DNA of 64,000 bases from Leisingera daeponensis (GTDB lineage: Bacteria; Pseudomonadota; Alphaproteobacteria; Rhodobacterales; Rhodobacteraceae), in assembly GCF_019801465.1 (NCBI RefSeq), contig NZ_JAHVJA010000001.1, forward strand, positions 806,001-870,000, given 5' to 3'. The notes beneath the pieces are model-generated. The model made no database searches. It was not told the origin of the DNA and saw only the letters and a program-made list of their open reading frames with translations. Shown here in pieces: positions 36,113-46,877 of this stretch. The translations under genes and the position numbers were made by a program. The stretch's first letter is position 1. Each line of letters starts with the position of its first letter.

Positions 36113-36967
36113 TCAGTAGCCAAAGGCCTTGCGCAGCATGTTCAGCGCCACCAGCACCAGGAAGGCCCCGAACACCCGCTTCAAGGGCTTCGGATCCATC
36201 GCATGGGCCAGCTTCACCCCCCAGGGCGCGGTGATCAGCGTCATTGCAATCACGATGAAAAAGGCGACCAGATTGACCGCGCCGATGGTGAAGGGCGGCC
36301 GCGCGGACGGGTCCACCTCCAGCAGCAGGAAACCCGCCACCGACGGCACCGCGATGATCACGCCAAAGCCCGCAGCTGTGGCCACCGCCCGGTGCACCGC
36401 CACCCCGTGCAGGGTCATCAGCGGCACCCCGAAGCTGCCGCCGCCAATCCCCATCAGCACCGACAGGAACCCGACCGCAGGCGACAGCACCATCCGCTTG
36501 CCGCCCTTGGGCATGGCTTCCGCTAGCCGCCACTCGGACCGGCCCAGCCCAAGGTAGCAGCCAATGACCAGCGCCAGCCCCCCGAACACCCCTTGCAGCA
36601 CGGTGGAGCGCAGGGCGGAGGCCGCAAGAACGCCCACCCCAGCCCCAAGGGCGATGCCAATCCCCCAGCCGCGCAAGATCTCCCAATCCACCGCGCCCTT
36701 CTTGTTGTGGCTCATGACAGAGCGCAGCGAGGTCACGATGATCGTTGCCAGAGAGGTCGCCAGGCAGATCTGCATCAGCTGATCGCCGCCATAGCCCAGC
36801 GTCTGGAACGCATAAAAGAAAGCAGGCACCAGCACGATGCCGCCGCCAACACCCAGGAGGCCGGCCAGCACGCCTGCGAAGGCGCCGATCACCACCAGAA
36901 GCCCGGCCATTTGCATCAGCAGGGCTGGTTCCGGCAGCAGGGCTGCGGTGATGGCAGGATCGGTCAT
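36113..36967 (-). CDS. TSUP (TauE/SafE) family transporter, second copy
   Basis: The 284-residue membrane protein has eight or nine hydrophobic segments and repeated GxLAGLLGVGGGIVLVPAF and SVLMGIGGGSFGVPLM motifs, the two halves of the TSUP repeat. It is clearly different from the copy at 1894-2646. It starts upstream of, and ends 10 nt before, the PhyH gene, so the two probably form an operon. Substrate unknown. Confidence 0.85.
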   Translation of the reverse strand: MTDPAITAALLPEPALLMQMAGLLVVIGAFAGVLAGLLGVGGGIVLVPAFFYAFQTLGYGGDQLMQICLATSLATIIVTSLRSVMSHNKKGAVDWEILRGWGIGIALGAGVGVLAASALRSTVLQGVFGGLALVIGCYLGLGRSEWRLAEAMPKGGKRMVLSPAVGFLSVLMGIGGGSFGVPLMTLHGVAVHRAVATAAGFGVIIAVPSVAGFLLLEVDPSARPPFTIGAVNLVAFFIVIAMTLITAPWGVKLAHAMDPKPLKRVFGAFLVLVALNMLRKAFGY

Positions 36968-37053
36968 GCGGGGTACCTCGGGCTTTGCTTCTCCGGCAAA
37001 GGGTTAGCGGCGGTTCCCCGCCTGCACAAGGCACTAGCGCGTGAGGCGTACAG

Positions 37054-38055
<1,002 letters not shown>

Positions 38056-38217
38056 GCCGCGCCATATAGGCCCTGAGCCGCCGCCTGCCAAGCCGATCTG
38101 CTTCGGAGCCGCCTTCGCGTGAGCACAAGCAGCCGGCGCCGGGCGCTGGCAGGCAGGAATCATGTGAAGACGGGTCTGACGCGTGCATCTGCTTTGGTGG
38201 ACCCTGAGCGCCCTTCC

Positions 38218-39621
38218 CTACCCGGCCAGTGACGGCAGGTATAAAACAATCCCCGGAAAAGCAACAAGCAGCGCGATGGTCACCGCGTCCGCTACAAAAA
38301 ACGGCATCACGCCGCGGAACACGTCCTGCACGCTCAGGTCAGGGCGCACGCCTGCCACGACGAAACAGTTCAACCCGATCGGCGGGGTGATCAGGCAGAA
38401 CTCGGCCATTTTCACCACCAGGATACCGAACCAGATCGCGCACATGGTGCCGTTCATGCCAAAGGCGCTGTCGGCCGCGGCAACACTCTCGCCGCCGTTC
38501 AGCGCCATCACCGCCGGGTAAACCACCGGCAGGGTCAGCAGCAGCATCCCGATCGCGTCCATGAACATGCCCAAGACCGCATAGGCCAGCAGGATGCAGA
38601 TCAGGATCACCATCGGGCTCATCTCCAAAGAGGTGGTCCAGTCCGAAAACGCTCCCGGCAGATCCGCAAAGCCGAGGAACCGCACATAGATCAGAACCCC
38701 CCAGATAATGGTGAAGATCATCACCGTCAGCTTCGCGGTTTCCAAGAGCGCCGATTTCAGCTCGGTCCACTTCATGCCTTCCTTCAGCGCGTAAAGAAAC
38801 ACGATGAAGGCACCGATGGCGCCGCCTTCGGTCGGGGTGCCCCAGGCGTCGCCGCCGAAGGGGTTGTAGACAAAGCAGATGATGATCACGACCACCAGGA
38901 TGATCGGCAGCGCCCCGGGCAGCGAAGCGAACCGCTGGCCCCAGGTGAAGCCCTTGACCGGCGGGCCGACGGATTTGAATACCACCGCGATGCCGACGAT
39001 CAAAAGGCCGTAGATCACTGCGGAAAACGCACCGGGTATGAAACCGGCCAGCAGGAGCTTGCCCACGTCCTGCTCGACGATGATGGCATAGATCACCAGG
39101 ATCGCCGAGGGCGGGATCAGCGAGGCGAGCGTGCCGCCCGCCGCCACCACGCCTGCGGCAAAGCGCTTGTTGTAGCCGATCTCCAGCATCTCCGGGATAG
39201 CGATGCGGGCAAAAACGGCGGAGGTGGCCACGCTCGCGCCCGACACTGCCGCAAATCCCGCCGTCGCGAAAACAGTGGAGACCGCAAGCCCGCCGGGCAG
39301 CCAGGCAATCCAGCGCTTGGCGGCGGTGAACAGCGCGCGGGTCAGACCCGCATAATACGCCAGGTAGCCGATCAGGATGAAGGTTGGAATGAGGCTCAGA
39401 GCCTGGCTGGACACTTTGGAATGCGGCACCTGCCCTGCGGTCTTGACGGCAATGGTCAGCGCCTTCGCGAACCGGGCCGGATCATAGCCGAACTTGGCCC
39501 AGAAAATCCAAATGAGGCCGGCAAGCCCCGCAAGGCCGGCGGCAAAGGCCACCCGCATCCCCAGCACCACCATCGCCAGCAGGCCGCCTGTGACCCAGAG
39601 GCCGATTTCAATCGGTTCCAT
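38218..39621 (-). CDS. TRAP transporter large permease (DctM family)
   Basis: The 467-residue protein has about 12 membrane helices and the phrase GASVATSAVFARIAIPEM and GGTLASLIPPSAILVIYAIIVEQ of DctM/SiaM large subunits, which carry the solute with Na+. It starts 5 nt after the small permease stop. The transported substrate cannot be read from the sequence; many marine Rhodobacterales TRAP systems take up organic acids. Confidence 0.93.
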   Translation of the reverse strand: MEPIEIGLWVTGGLLAMVVLGMRVAFAAGLAGLAGLIWIFWAKFGYDPARFAKALTIAVKTAGQVPHSKVSSQALSLIPTFILIGYLAYYAGLTRALFTAAKRWIAWLPGGLAVSTVFATAGFAAVSGASVATSAVFARIAIPEMLEIGYNKRFAAGVVAAGGTLASLIPPSAILVIYAIIVEQDVGKLLLAGFIPGAFSAVIYGLLIVGIAVVFKSVGPPVKGFTWGQRFASLPGALPIILVVVIIICFVYNPFGGDAWGTPTEGGAIGAFIVFLYALKEGMKWTELKSALLETAKLTVMIFTIIWGVLIYVRFLGFADLPGAFSDWTTSLEMSPMVILICILLAYAVLGMFMDAIGMLLLTLPVVYPAVMALNGGESVAAADSAFGMNGTMCAIWFGILVVKMAEFCLITPPIGLNCFVVAGVRPDLSVQDVFRGVMPFFVADAVTIALLVAFPGIVLYLPSLAG

Positions 39622-39626
39622 CTGAC

Positions 39627-40277
39627 CTACCCTTGCCCGCTGCCATTGGTGTCATGCCCGGCCAGCTGCTCCGCCTCTGCCGCGGCCTGTTCCGCCGCGC
39701 TCTGAACCAACGGCACTGCCGGCGGTGTTTCCAGCCCCAGAACCAGCGCGCGGCCGTAGCCCCAGACCTGCAGAAGCAGCCGCAGCGCCAGCACCGCAAA
39801 CGCCACCGGCGCCAGCAGCTTGGCAGGCCAGATCGGCAGGCCGATGTCGATGGAGCTGTCGCGGCTCCACAGCGGCGCAGCAAAGTCGAAGGAGCGCAGG
39901 AAATGCGACCAGCTGCCCCAGACCAGCGCGAGGATCAGCAGCAGGATCAGGAGCACCGAGACCAGCTCGAACAGCCACAGCGCCCGGCCGCGGAGCGCAC
40001 CGATGAAAATGTCCATGCGGATATGGCCGCCCTCGCGCTGCACATAGGCGATGCCCATAAAGGCGATCAGCGGCATGATCTGTTCGATCCAGTCAACATA
40101 GCCGGGCAAGGGCGCGTTGATTGCATTGCGCCCGCCGACCGAAACCACCGCCAGGATCATCAGCGAAAACACCGCGAGGCCGCTGATCAGCGCCAGGAGT
40201 TTCTCCGCCTTCAGCAACCGCCTGTCCAGCCTGCTGACCAGGCTGCCATCTTCCAGCACCGCCGCGCTGCCTGCCAT
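39627..40277 (-). CDS. TRAP transporter small permease (DctQ family)
   Basis: The 216-residue protein has four membrane helices (LISGLAVFSLMILAVVSVGG, IMPLIAFMGIAYVQREGGHIRMDIF and two later) and the G-GHIRMDI motif common to DctQ subunits. It sits between dctP (hairpin in the gap) and dctM (5-nt gap), completing a three-gene TRAP operon. Confidence 0.9.
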   Translation of the reverse strand: MAGSAAVLEDGSLVSRLDRRLLKAEKLLALISGLAVFSLMILAVVSVGGRNAINAPLPGYVDWIEQIMPLIAFMGIAYVQREGGHIRMDIFIGALRGRALWLFELVSVLLILLLILALVWGSWSHFLRSFDFAAPLWSRDSSIDIGLPIWPAKLLAPVAFAVLALRLLLQVWGYGRALVLGLETPPAVPLVQSAAEQAAAEAEQLAGHDTNGSGQG

Positions 40278-40305
40278 GCCCTGCCCCCGTCCTTTGTTTA
40301 TACAG

Positions 40306-40335
40306 AAAGGGCCGGAACTGTACGTCCGGCCCTTT
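40306..40335 (-). other. Intercistronic hairpin between TRAP dctP and dctQ
   Basis: A perfect 11-bp inverted repeat AAAGGGCCGGA/TCCGGCCCTTT with an eight-base loop lies 15 nt after the dctP stop. No T tract follows on the minus strand. Such hairpins after a binding-protein gene often stabilise the upstream mRNA, raising binding-protein output over the permeases. Confidence 0.65.
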
Positions 40336-40350
40336 GGGTCGGTTCAGGCC

Positions 40351-41367
40351 TTAGCTGCCGGACCGGACGTCGTTCAGGGTTTTCTGCACAAGGTCATAAA
40401 GCTCCTGCGCCGGCAGCCCCTGCGCACTCATGTCCTTGATCCACTGCTCGCGGATCGGATCGGCGGCCACCTTGCGGAACTCGGCCAGCTGCTCGTCGGA
40501 GATCATCACCTTCTCGACGCCCTTTTCCTCCAGCACGCTGTCCCATTTGGTCAGCAGCGCGCCGTAGTTTTCCAGGTAATGGGCAATCGCCTCATCCACA
40601 GAGCTGTCCAGCGCTTCGCGCTCGGCATCGCTGAGGGCCTCATAGGCATCGGTGTTGACCACCACCGGGCAGTTCACGGTGCCGGGGTTCAGGTTTGCGG
40701 TCCACCAGTCGGCCTTGTTGATGGTGCCGAAGCTGAGATGCGCGTGCTGGGCAAAGGCGACGGTGTCGACGACGCCGGACTCCATGGCGTTATAGGCCTC
40801 CGTCGCGGTCACCGAAGTGGGCACCGCGCCCACGGCGGAGAACGCCTGGCCGATGCCGCCGGTGGCGCGCACCCGCATGTCCTTGAACTCTGCCAGCTCA
40901 TCCCGCGGCTCGCCGGTGCCGACGATGTTGTACTGGGGCATCGGCGAGGTCATCAGCAGCTTGGCGTTCCAGCGGGCCAGATCCTCCTGCACTGCCGGAT
41001 GGGCATAGACCGCGTGGCTGACCGCCACTTCCTCTTCCAGTGTGTTCACCCCCAGGAACGGCAGTTCCAGCACTGTGATGGTGGGGTTCTTGTCGCGGTG
41101 GTAGCCGGCGCAGAACTGCGCCATCTCGAAAGCGCCAATGGAGATGCCGTCGAGGTTCTCCTTGTTCTTCGACAGGCCGCCATAGCTGATGTTCAGGGTG
41201 AACTCGCCGTTGGTCTTCTCGCTGACCAGCTCGGCCAGCTTCTCGACATGTTCGGTGAAGGCGCGGCGTTTGCCCCACAGGGACACGTTCCACTCGGTGG
41301 CCGCAGCTTCCCCGGCGATGACAAAACCCGCGGCAGCCGCCACAGCGGCAGTCAGATATCTGTTCAT
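40351..41367 (-). CDS. TRAP transporter substrate-binding protein (DctP family)
   Basis: The 338-residue protein has a signal peptide (MNRYLTAAVAAAAGFVIAGEAAA) and family stretches GGIGQAFSAVGAVPTSVTATEAYNAMESGVVDTV with a conserved Arg-Ala-Thr region (MRVRATGG), the site that contacts carboxylate ligands in many TRAP binding proteins. It is the first gene of the TRAP operon; GGGAGAG lies before the ATG. Confidence 0.93.
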   Translation of the reverse strand: MNRYLTAAVAAAAGFVIAGEAAATEWNVSLWGKRRAFTEHVEKLAELVSEKTNGEFTLNISYGGLSKNKENLDGISIGAFEMAQFCAGYHRDKNPTITVLELPFLGVNTLEEEVAVSHAVYAHPAVQEDLARWNAKLLMTSPMPQYNIVGTGEPRDELAEFKDMRVRATGGIGQAFSAVGAVPTSVTATEAYNAMESGVVDTVAFAQHAHLSFGTINKADWWTANLNPGTVNCPVVVNTDAYEALSDAEREALDSSVDEAIAHYLENYGALLTKWDSVLEEKGVEKVMISDEQLAEFRKVAADPIREQWIKDMSAQGLPAQELYDLVQKTLNDVRSGS

Positions 41368-41861
41368 GATGTAACTCTCCCGAATTGCGCCCTTGTCACT
41401 GCCGGGAAAGGCAAATCCGGCCTGGACGCTTGGCAGTCAGGCTAACGGTCCGATTGCGGCCTGCCAAGCCCCCCGGCAGCAAAGGTGACGCAGCGACTCG
41501 CACCGCCCCTCCGGGCAGCATTCTTGCTGCGGTGGCACAATATGCCGCAGGCGCAAAGCCGCTGCCGCCTGCGGCAGTACGCCGCCCCCGGGCTGCAAGA
41601 TCGGAATGGGAGCGCAAACACCAGCCAGTCCGATTTACAGGAAAACCTGTTAAAACAAGCGGCAGAATGCCTGTGCATACAATTTTCTTTACAGGCACCT
41701 TGATCGTCTTGAAATTCATTTACAGATAAATCCTTTGGCCACAGCATTTTATTCACAAATTTTCAGACTGCGGTAATATCTGATCCCAGGAGGAAACGGT
41801 TTGACAGCCACGGCACAGCGTTGTCGTTTGTCTTGCCAACAGAATTCTGGGAGGAAACCGA
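41368..41861. other. Divergent intergenic region between TRAP dctP and acsA
   Basis: The 494 bases hold the dctP and acsA promoters. The left half is GC-rich with no clear feature. The right part (about 41630-41780) is A/T-rich and has three copies of TTTACAG at 41634, 41688 and 41719, the first forming an imperfect inverted repeat with CCTGTTAAA. A strong AGGAGG at 41788 precedes a TTG at 41801 that opens an out-of-frame reading frame into acsA. Confidence 0.5.
41752..41779 (+). promoter_or_regulatory. Candidate sigma-70 promoter for acsA
   Basis: TTCACA at 41752-41757 and TAATAT at 41774-41779, separated by 16 bases, lie 82 nt before the acsA ATG, in the A/T-rich part of the gap. The match is good in both boxes; the start point would be about 41786. 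Confidence 0.4.
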
Positions 41862-43823
<1,962 letters not shown>

Positions 43824-43830
43824 TTGAGAA

Positions 43831-44514
43831 ATGAATATGGCAGTCATGACCCGTCCCGCCGTTCTGATCCTGCTGGGGCCTCCGGGCGCCGGCAAGGGCA
43901 CCCAGGCGCGGATGCTGGAGGAAAAGTTCGGCTACGTGCAGCTCTCGACCGGCGACCTGCTGCGCGAGGCGGTTGCCGCAGGCACGCCCGCCGGCCTCGC
44001 CGCCAAGGCAGTGATGGAAGCGGGCCAGCTGGTCAGCGACGAGATCGTGATCAACATCCTGCGCGACCGTCTGGCAGAGCCGGACTGCGCCAAGGGCGTG
44101 ATCCTCGACGGCTTTCCCCGCACCACTGTGCAGGCCGAGGCGCTGGACGAGCTGCTGGCGGAAACCCAGCAGAAGATCAACGCCGCGATCAGCCTTGAGG
44201 TGGACGATGCGGCCATGGTCGAGCGGATTTCCGGCCGCTACACCTGCGCAGGCTGCGGCGAGGGCTATCACGACAGCTTCAAGCAGCCCGCCGCGGCCGG
44301 CAAATGCGACAAGTGCGGCGGCACCGAAATGAAGCGCCGCGCCGATGACAATGCGGAAACCGTTGCCAGCCGGCTGGAAGCCTATCACGCGCAGACCGCG
44401 CCGCTGATCAGCTACTACGGCGGCAAGGATGTTCTGCAAAGCACCAATGCCATGGGCGGTATCGACGACATCGCCCAGGACATGGCGGCCATCGTGACCG
44501 AGGCCACCAGCTAA
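43831..44514 (+). CDS. adk: Adenylate kinase
   Basis: The 227-residue enzyme balances ATP + AMP with two ADP. It has the P-loop GPPGAGKGT, the DGFPRTTVQAE motif and a LID with Cys-x2-Cys and Cys-x2-Cys (YTCAGCGEGYHDSF, KCDKCGG), so it is the zinc-LID form. It starts 7 nt after acsA, whose reaction makes AMP. I use the ATG at 43831 (AAGGGG upstream); an ATG at 43846 would also give the full domain. Confidence 0.93.
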   Translation: MNMAVMTRPAVLILLGPPGAGKGTQARMLEEKFGYVQLSTGDLLREAVAAGTPAGLAAKAVMEAGQLVSDEIVINILRDRLAEPDCAKGVILDGFPRTTVQAEALDELLAETQQKINAAISLEVDDAAMVERISGRYTCAGCGEGYHDSFKQPAAAGKCDKCGGTEMKRRADDNAETVASRLEAYHAQTAPLISYYGGKDVLQSTNAMGGIDDIAQDMAAIVTEATS

Positions 44515-44524
44515 CAACCAAGAA

Positions 44525-44556
44525 ACGGGGCCTGCGCTGAACCCGCAGGACCCCGT
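44525..44556 (+). other. Intercistronic hairpin between adk and the symporter genes
   Basis: ACGGGG CCTGCG pairs with CGCAGG CCCCGT across one bulged A (44525-44536 with 44544-44556), giving a 12-bp stem without a following T tract. It probably processes or stabilises the acsA-adk message. The remaining gap to 44700 has no other clear feature. Confidence 0.55.
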
Positions 44557-44700
44557 CCCCCGGACATTGGAATACCCGACGGCACCGCCCTGGCGGACCG
44601 GAGGAGTCATGCCTGCGCGCCCTGATCCGGCAGCAGGCAAATGGAGAGAGTCCGCCCGGTTCCCCGCGGCGGCTCAGGAGGAAAAGGAGGAGGAGCCGCC

Positions 44701-44985
44701 ATGGCGGATCAAACCACAAATGCGGCAAAAACCGCCGAAGCCGATAAAGGCTATTGGGCGGCGAACGTGCGCATCATTCTAGTCAGCCTTGTAATCTGGG
44801 CTGTTGTTTCATTCGGCTTCGGCATCCTGCTGCGCTCGATGCTCGCGGGCATCAAGGTCGGCGGCAGCGATCTGGGCTTCTGGTTCGCCCAGCAAGGCTC
44901 GATCCTGGTGTTCCTGGGGCTGATCTTTTTCTACGCGTTCCGGATGAACAAGCTGGACCGCGAATACGGCGTGGAGGAAGAATAA
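44701..44985 (+). CDS. DUF4212 small symporter subunit
   Basis: The 94-residue protein has two membrane helices (IILVSLVIWAVVSFGFGILL and FLGLIFFYAFRM) with the YWAANVRI start typical of DUF4212, which always sits beside a sodium:solute symporter. The ATG at 44701 has AGGAGGAG upstream. It ends one base before the symporter gene. Confidence 0.9.
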   Translation: MADQTTNAAKTAEADKGYWAANVRIILVSLVIWAVVSFGFGILLRSMLAGIKVGGSDLGFWFAQQGSILVFLGLIFFYAFRMNKLDREYGVEEE

Positions 44986-44986
44986 G

Positions 44987-46771
44987 ATGGACCAGTTTAC
45001 CATCAACCTGCTGTTTGTGGGCGCTTCTTTCGCGCTCTACATCGGCATCGCGATCTGGGCCCGCGCGGGTTCCACATCTGAATTCTATGCCGCGGGCCGG
45101 GGCGTTCACCCTGTCACCAACGGCATGGCAACCGCAGCCGACTGGATGTCGGCGGCCTCCTTCATCTCGATGGCGGGCCTCATTGCATTCACCGGCTATG
45201 ACAACTCGACCTTCCTGATGGGCTGGACCGGCGGCTACGTGCTACTGGCGCTGCTGCTGGCCCCCTACCTGCGCAAATTCGGCAAGTTCACCGTCTCCGA
45301 GTTCATCGGCGACCGGTTCTACTCCCCGACCGCGCGCGTGGTGGCTGTAATCTGCCTGATCGTGGCTTCGACCACCTACGTGATCGGCCAGATGACCGGC
45401 GTCGGCGTGGCCTTCGGCCGCTTCCTCGAGGTCTCCAACACTGCGGGCCTGCTGATCGGCGCCTGTGTGGTCTTTGCCTACGCCGTGTTCGGCGGCATGA
45501 AGGGCGTGACCTACACCCAGGTGGCGCAGTACTGCGTGCTGATCATGGCCTATACCATCCCGGCCATCTTCATCTCGCTGCAGCTGACCGGCAACCCGAT
45601 CCCGGCCCTGGGCCTGTTCGGCGACCACGCTGCAAGCGGCGAGCCGCTGCTGGCCAAGCTGGACGCCATCGTGACCGAGCTGGGCTTCAACGAGTACACC
45701 GCGCATCACGGCGACACCTTCAACATGGTGCTGTTCACCCTGTCGCTGATGATCGGCACCGCGGGCCTGCCGCATGTCATCATGCGCTTCTTCACCGTGC
45801 CGCGCGTGGCGGACGCCCGCTGGTCGGCCGGCTGGTCGCTGGTGTTCATCGCGCTGCTGTATCTGACCGCCCCGGCTGTCGGTGCCATGGCGCGTCTCAA
45901 CATCACCGAGATGATGTGGCCCAACGGCGGCATCGAAGGCGGCGCCGTGACCGTGCAGCAGATCGAAGAAGATCCCAAGTACGACTGGATGGCGACCTGG
46001 CAGCAGACCGGCCTCTTGGGCTGGGAAGACAAAAACGGCGACGGTGCGATCCAGTACTACAACGACCAGAACGCCGATCTGCAGGCAACTGCCGCGGCAA
46101 ACGGCTGGGCCGGCAATGAGCTGACCAACTTCAACCGCGACATCCTGGTTCTGGCCAACCCCGAGATTGCCAACCTGCCGGGCTGGGTGATCGGCCTGGT
46201 GGCGGCTGGCGGCCTGGCGGCTGCTCTGTCCACCGCTGCGGGCCTGCTGCTGGCGATCTCGTCCGCCGTGTCGCATGACCTGATCAAGGGCTCGATCAAC
46301 CCGAACATCTCGGAAAAGGGCGAGCTCTTGTCGGCCCGGATCGCCATGGCCGTGGCCATCGGTGTGGCAACCTACCTGGGTCTGAACCCGCCGGGCTTTG
46401 CCGCGCAGACTGTTGCACTGGCCTTCGGCCTGGCTGCTGCCTCGATCTTCCCGGCGCTGATGATGGGCATCTTCACCAAGGTGAACAACAAGGGCGCCGT
46501 GGCCGGCATGCTGGCAGGCCTGATCGTGACCCTGGTCTACATCTTCCTGCACAAGGGCTGGCTGTTCATCCCGGACACCAACTCCTTCACCGATGCGGAC
46601 CCGCTGCTGGGCACCGTCAAATCCACCTCCTTCGGTGCGATCGGCGCGATGGTGAATTTCGCGGTGGCCTACTTCGTGTCGAAATCGACCGAGGCGATCC
46701 CCGCCGAGATTGAGGAACTGGTGGAAAGCGTCCGCATCCCGCGCGGAGCCGGCGCCGCACAGGACCACTAA
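44987..46771 (+). CDS. Sodium:solute symporter, likely acetate (VC_2705-type)
   Basis: The 594-residue protein has 13 predicted membrane helices, the SSS-family phrases SEFYAAGRGVHPVTNGMATAADWMSAASFISMAGLIAFTGYD and LAAALSTAAGLLLAISSAVSHDL, and a long periplasmic insert near residues 310-390 (EDPKYDWMATWQQTGLLGWEDKNGDGAIQYYND) seen in the subfamily paired with DUF4212. Together with acsA upstream, acetate or another short monocarboxylate is the likely substrate. Name actP is often used but orthology to E. coli ActP is uncertain. Confidence 0.9.
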   Translation: MDQFTINLLFVGASFALYIGIAIWARAGSTSEFYAAGRGVHPVTNGMATAADWMSAASFISMAGLIAFTGYDNSTFLMGWTGGYVLLALLLAPYLRKFGKFTVSEFIGDRFYSPTARVVAVICLIVASTTYVIGQMTGVGVAFGRFLEVSNTAGLLIGACVVFAYAVFGGMKGVTYTQVAQYCVLIMAYTIPAIFISLQLTGNPIPALGLFGDHAASGEPLLAKLDAIVTELGFNEYTAHHGDTFNMVLFTLSLMIGTAGLPHVIMRFFTVPRVADARWSAGWSLVFIALLYLTAPAVGAMARLNITEMMWPNGGIEGGAVTVQQIEEDPKYDWMATWQQTGLLGWEDKNGDGAIQYYNDQNADLQATAAANGWAGNELTNFNRDILVLANPEIANLPGWVIGLVAAGGLAAALSTAAGLLLAISSAVSHDLIKGSINPNISEKGELLSARIAMAVAIGVATYLGLNPPGFAAQTVALAFGLAAASIFPALMMGIFTKVNNKGAVAGMLAGLIVTLVYIFLHKGWLFIPDTNSFTDADPLLGTVKSTSFGAIGAMVNFAVAYFVSKSTEAIPAEIEELVESVRIPRGAGAAQDH

Positions 46772-46815
46772 ACTCCCCTGGGCGGGCTGCTTCCCGGCGG
46801 CCCGCCCCTTTCCTC

Positions 46816-46854
46816 ATGGTCCCGTCCGGTTCACACTCGGCGGGACCATTTTTT
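46816..46854 (+). terminator. Terminator after the symporter gene
   Basis: A perfect 9-bp stem ATGGTCCCG/CGGGACCAT (46816-46824, 46841-46849) with a 16-base loop is followed by TTTTT. It lies about 45 nt after the symporter stop and 24 nt before the DUF294 gene, so read-through or a new promoter must serve that gene. Confidence 0.85.
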
Positions 46855-46877
46855 CCTGATGCCACGCAGGTACGACC

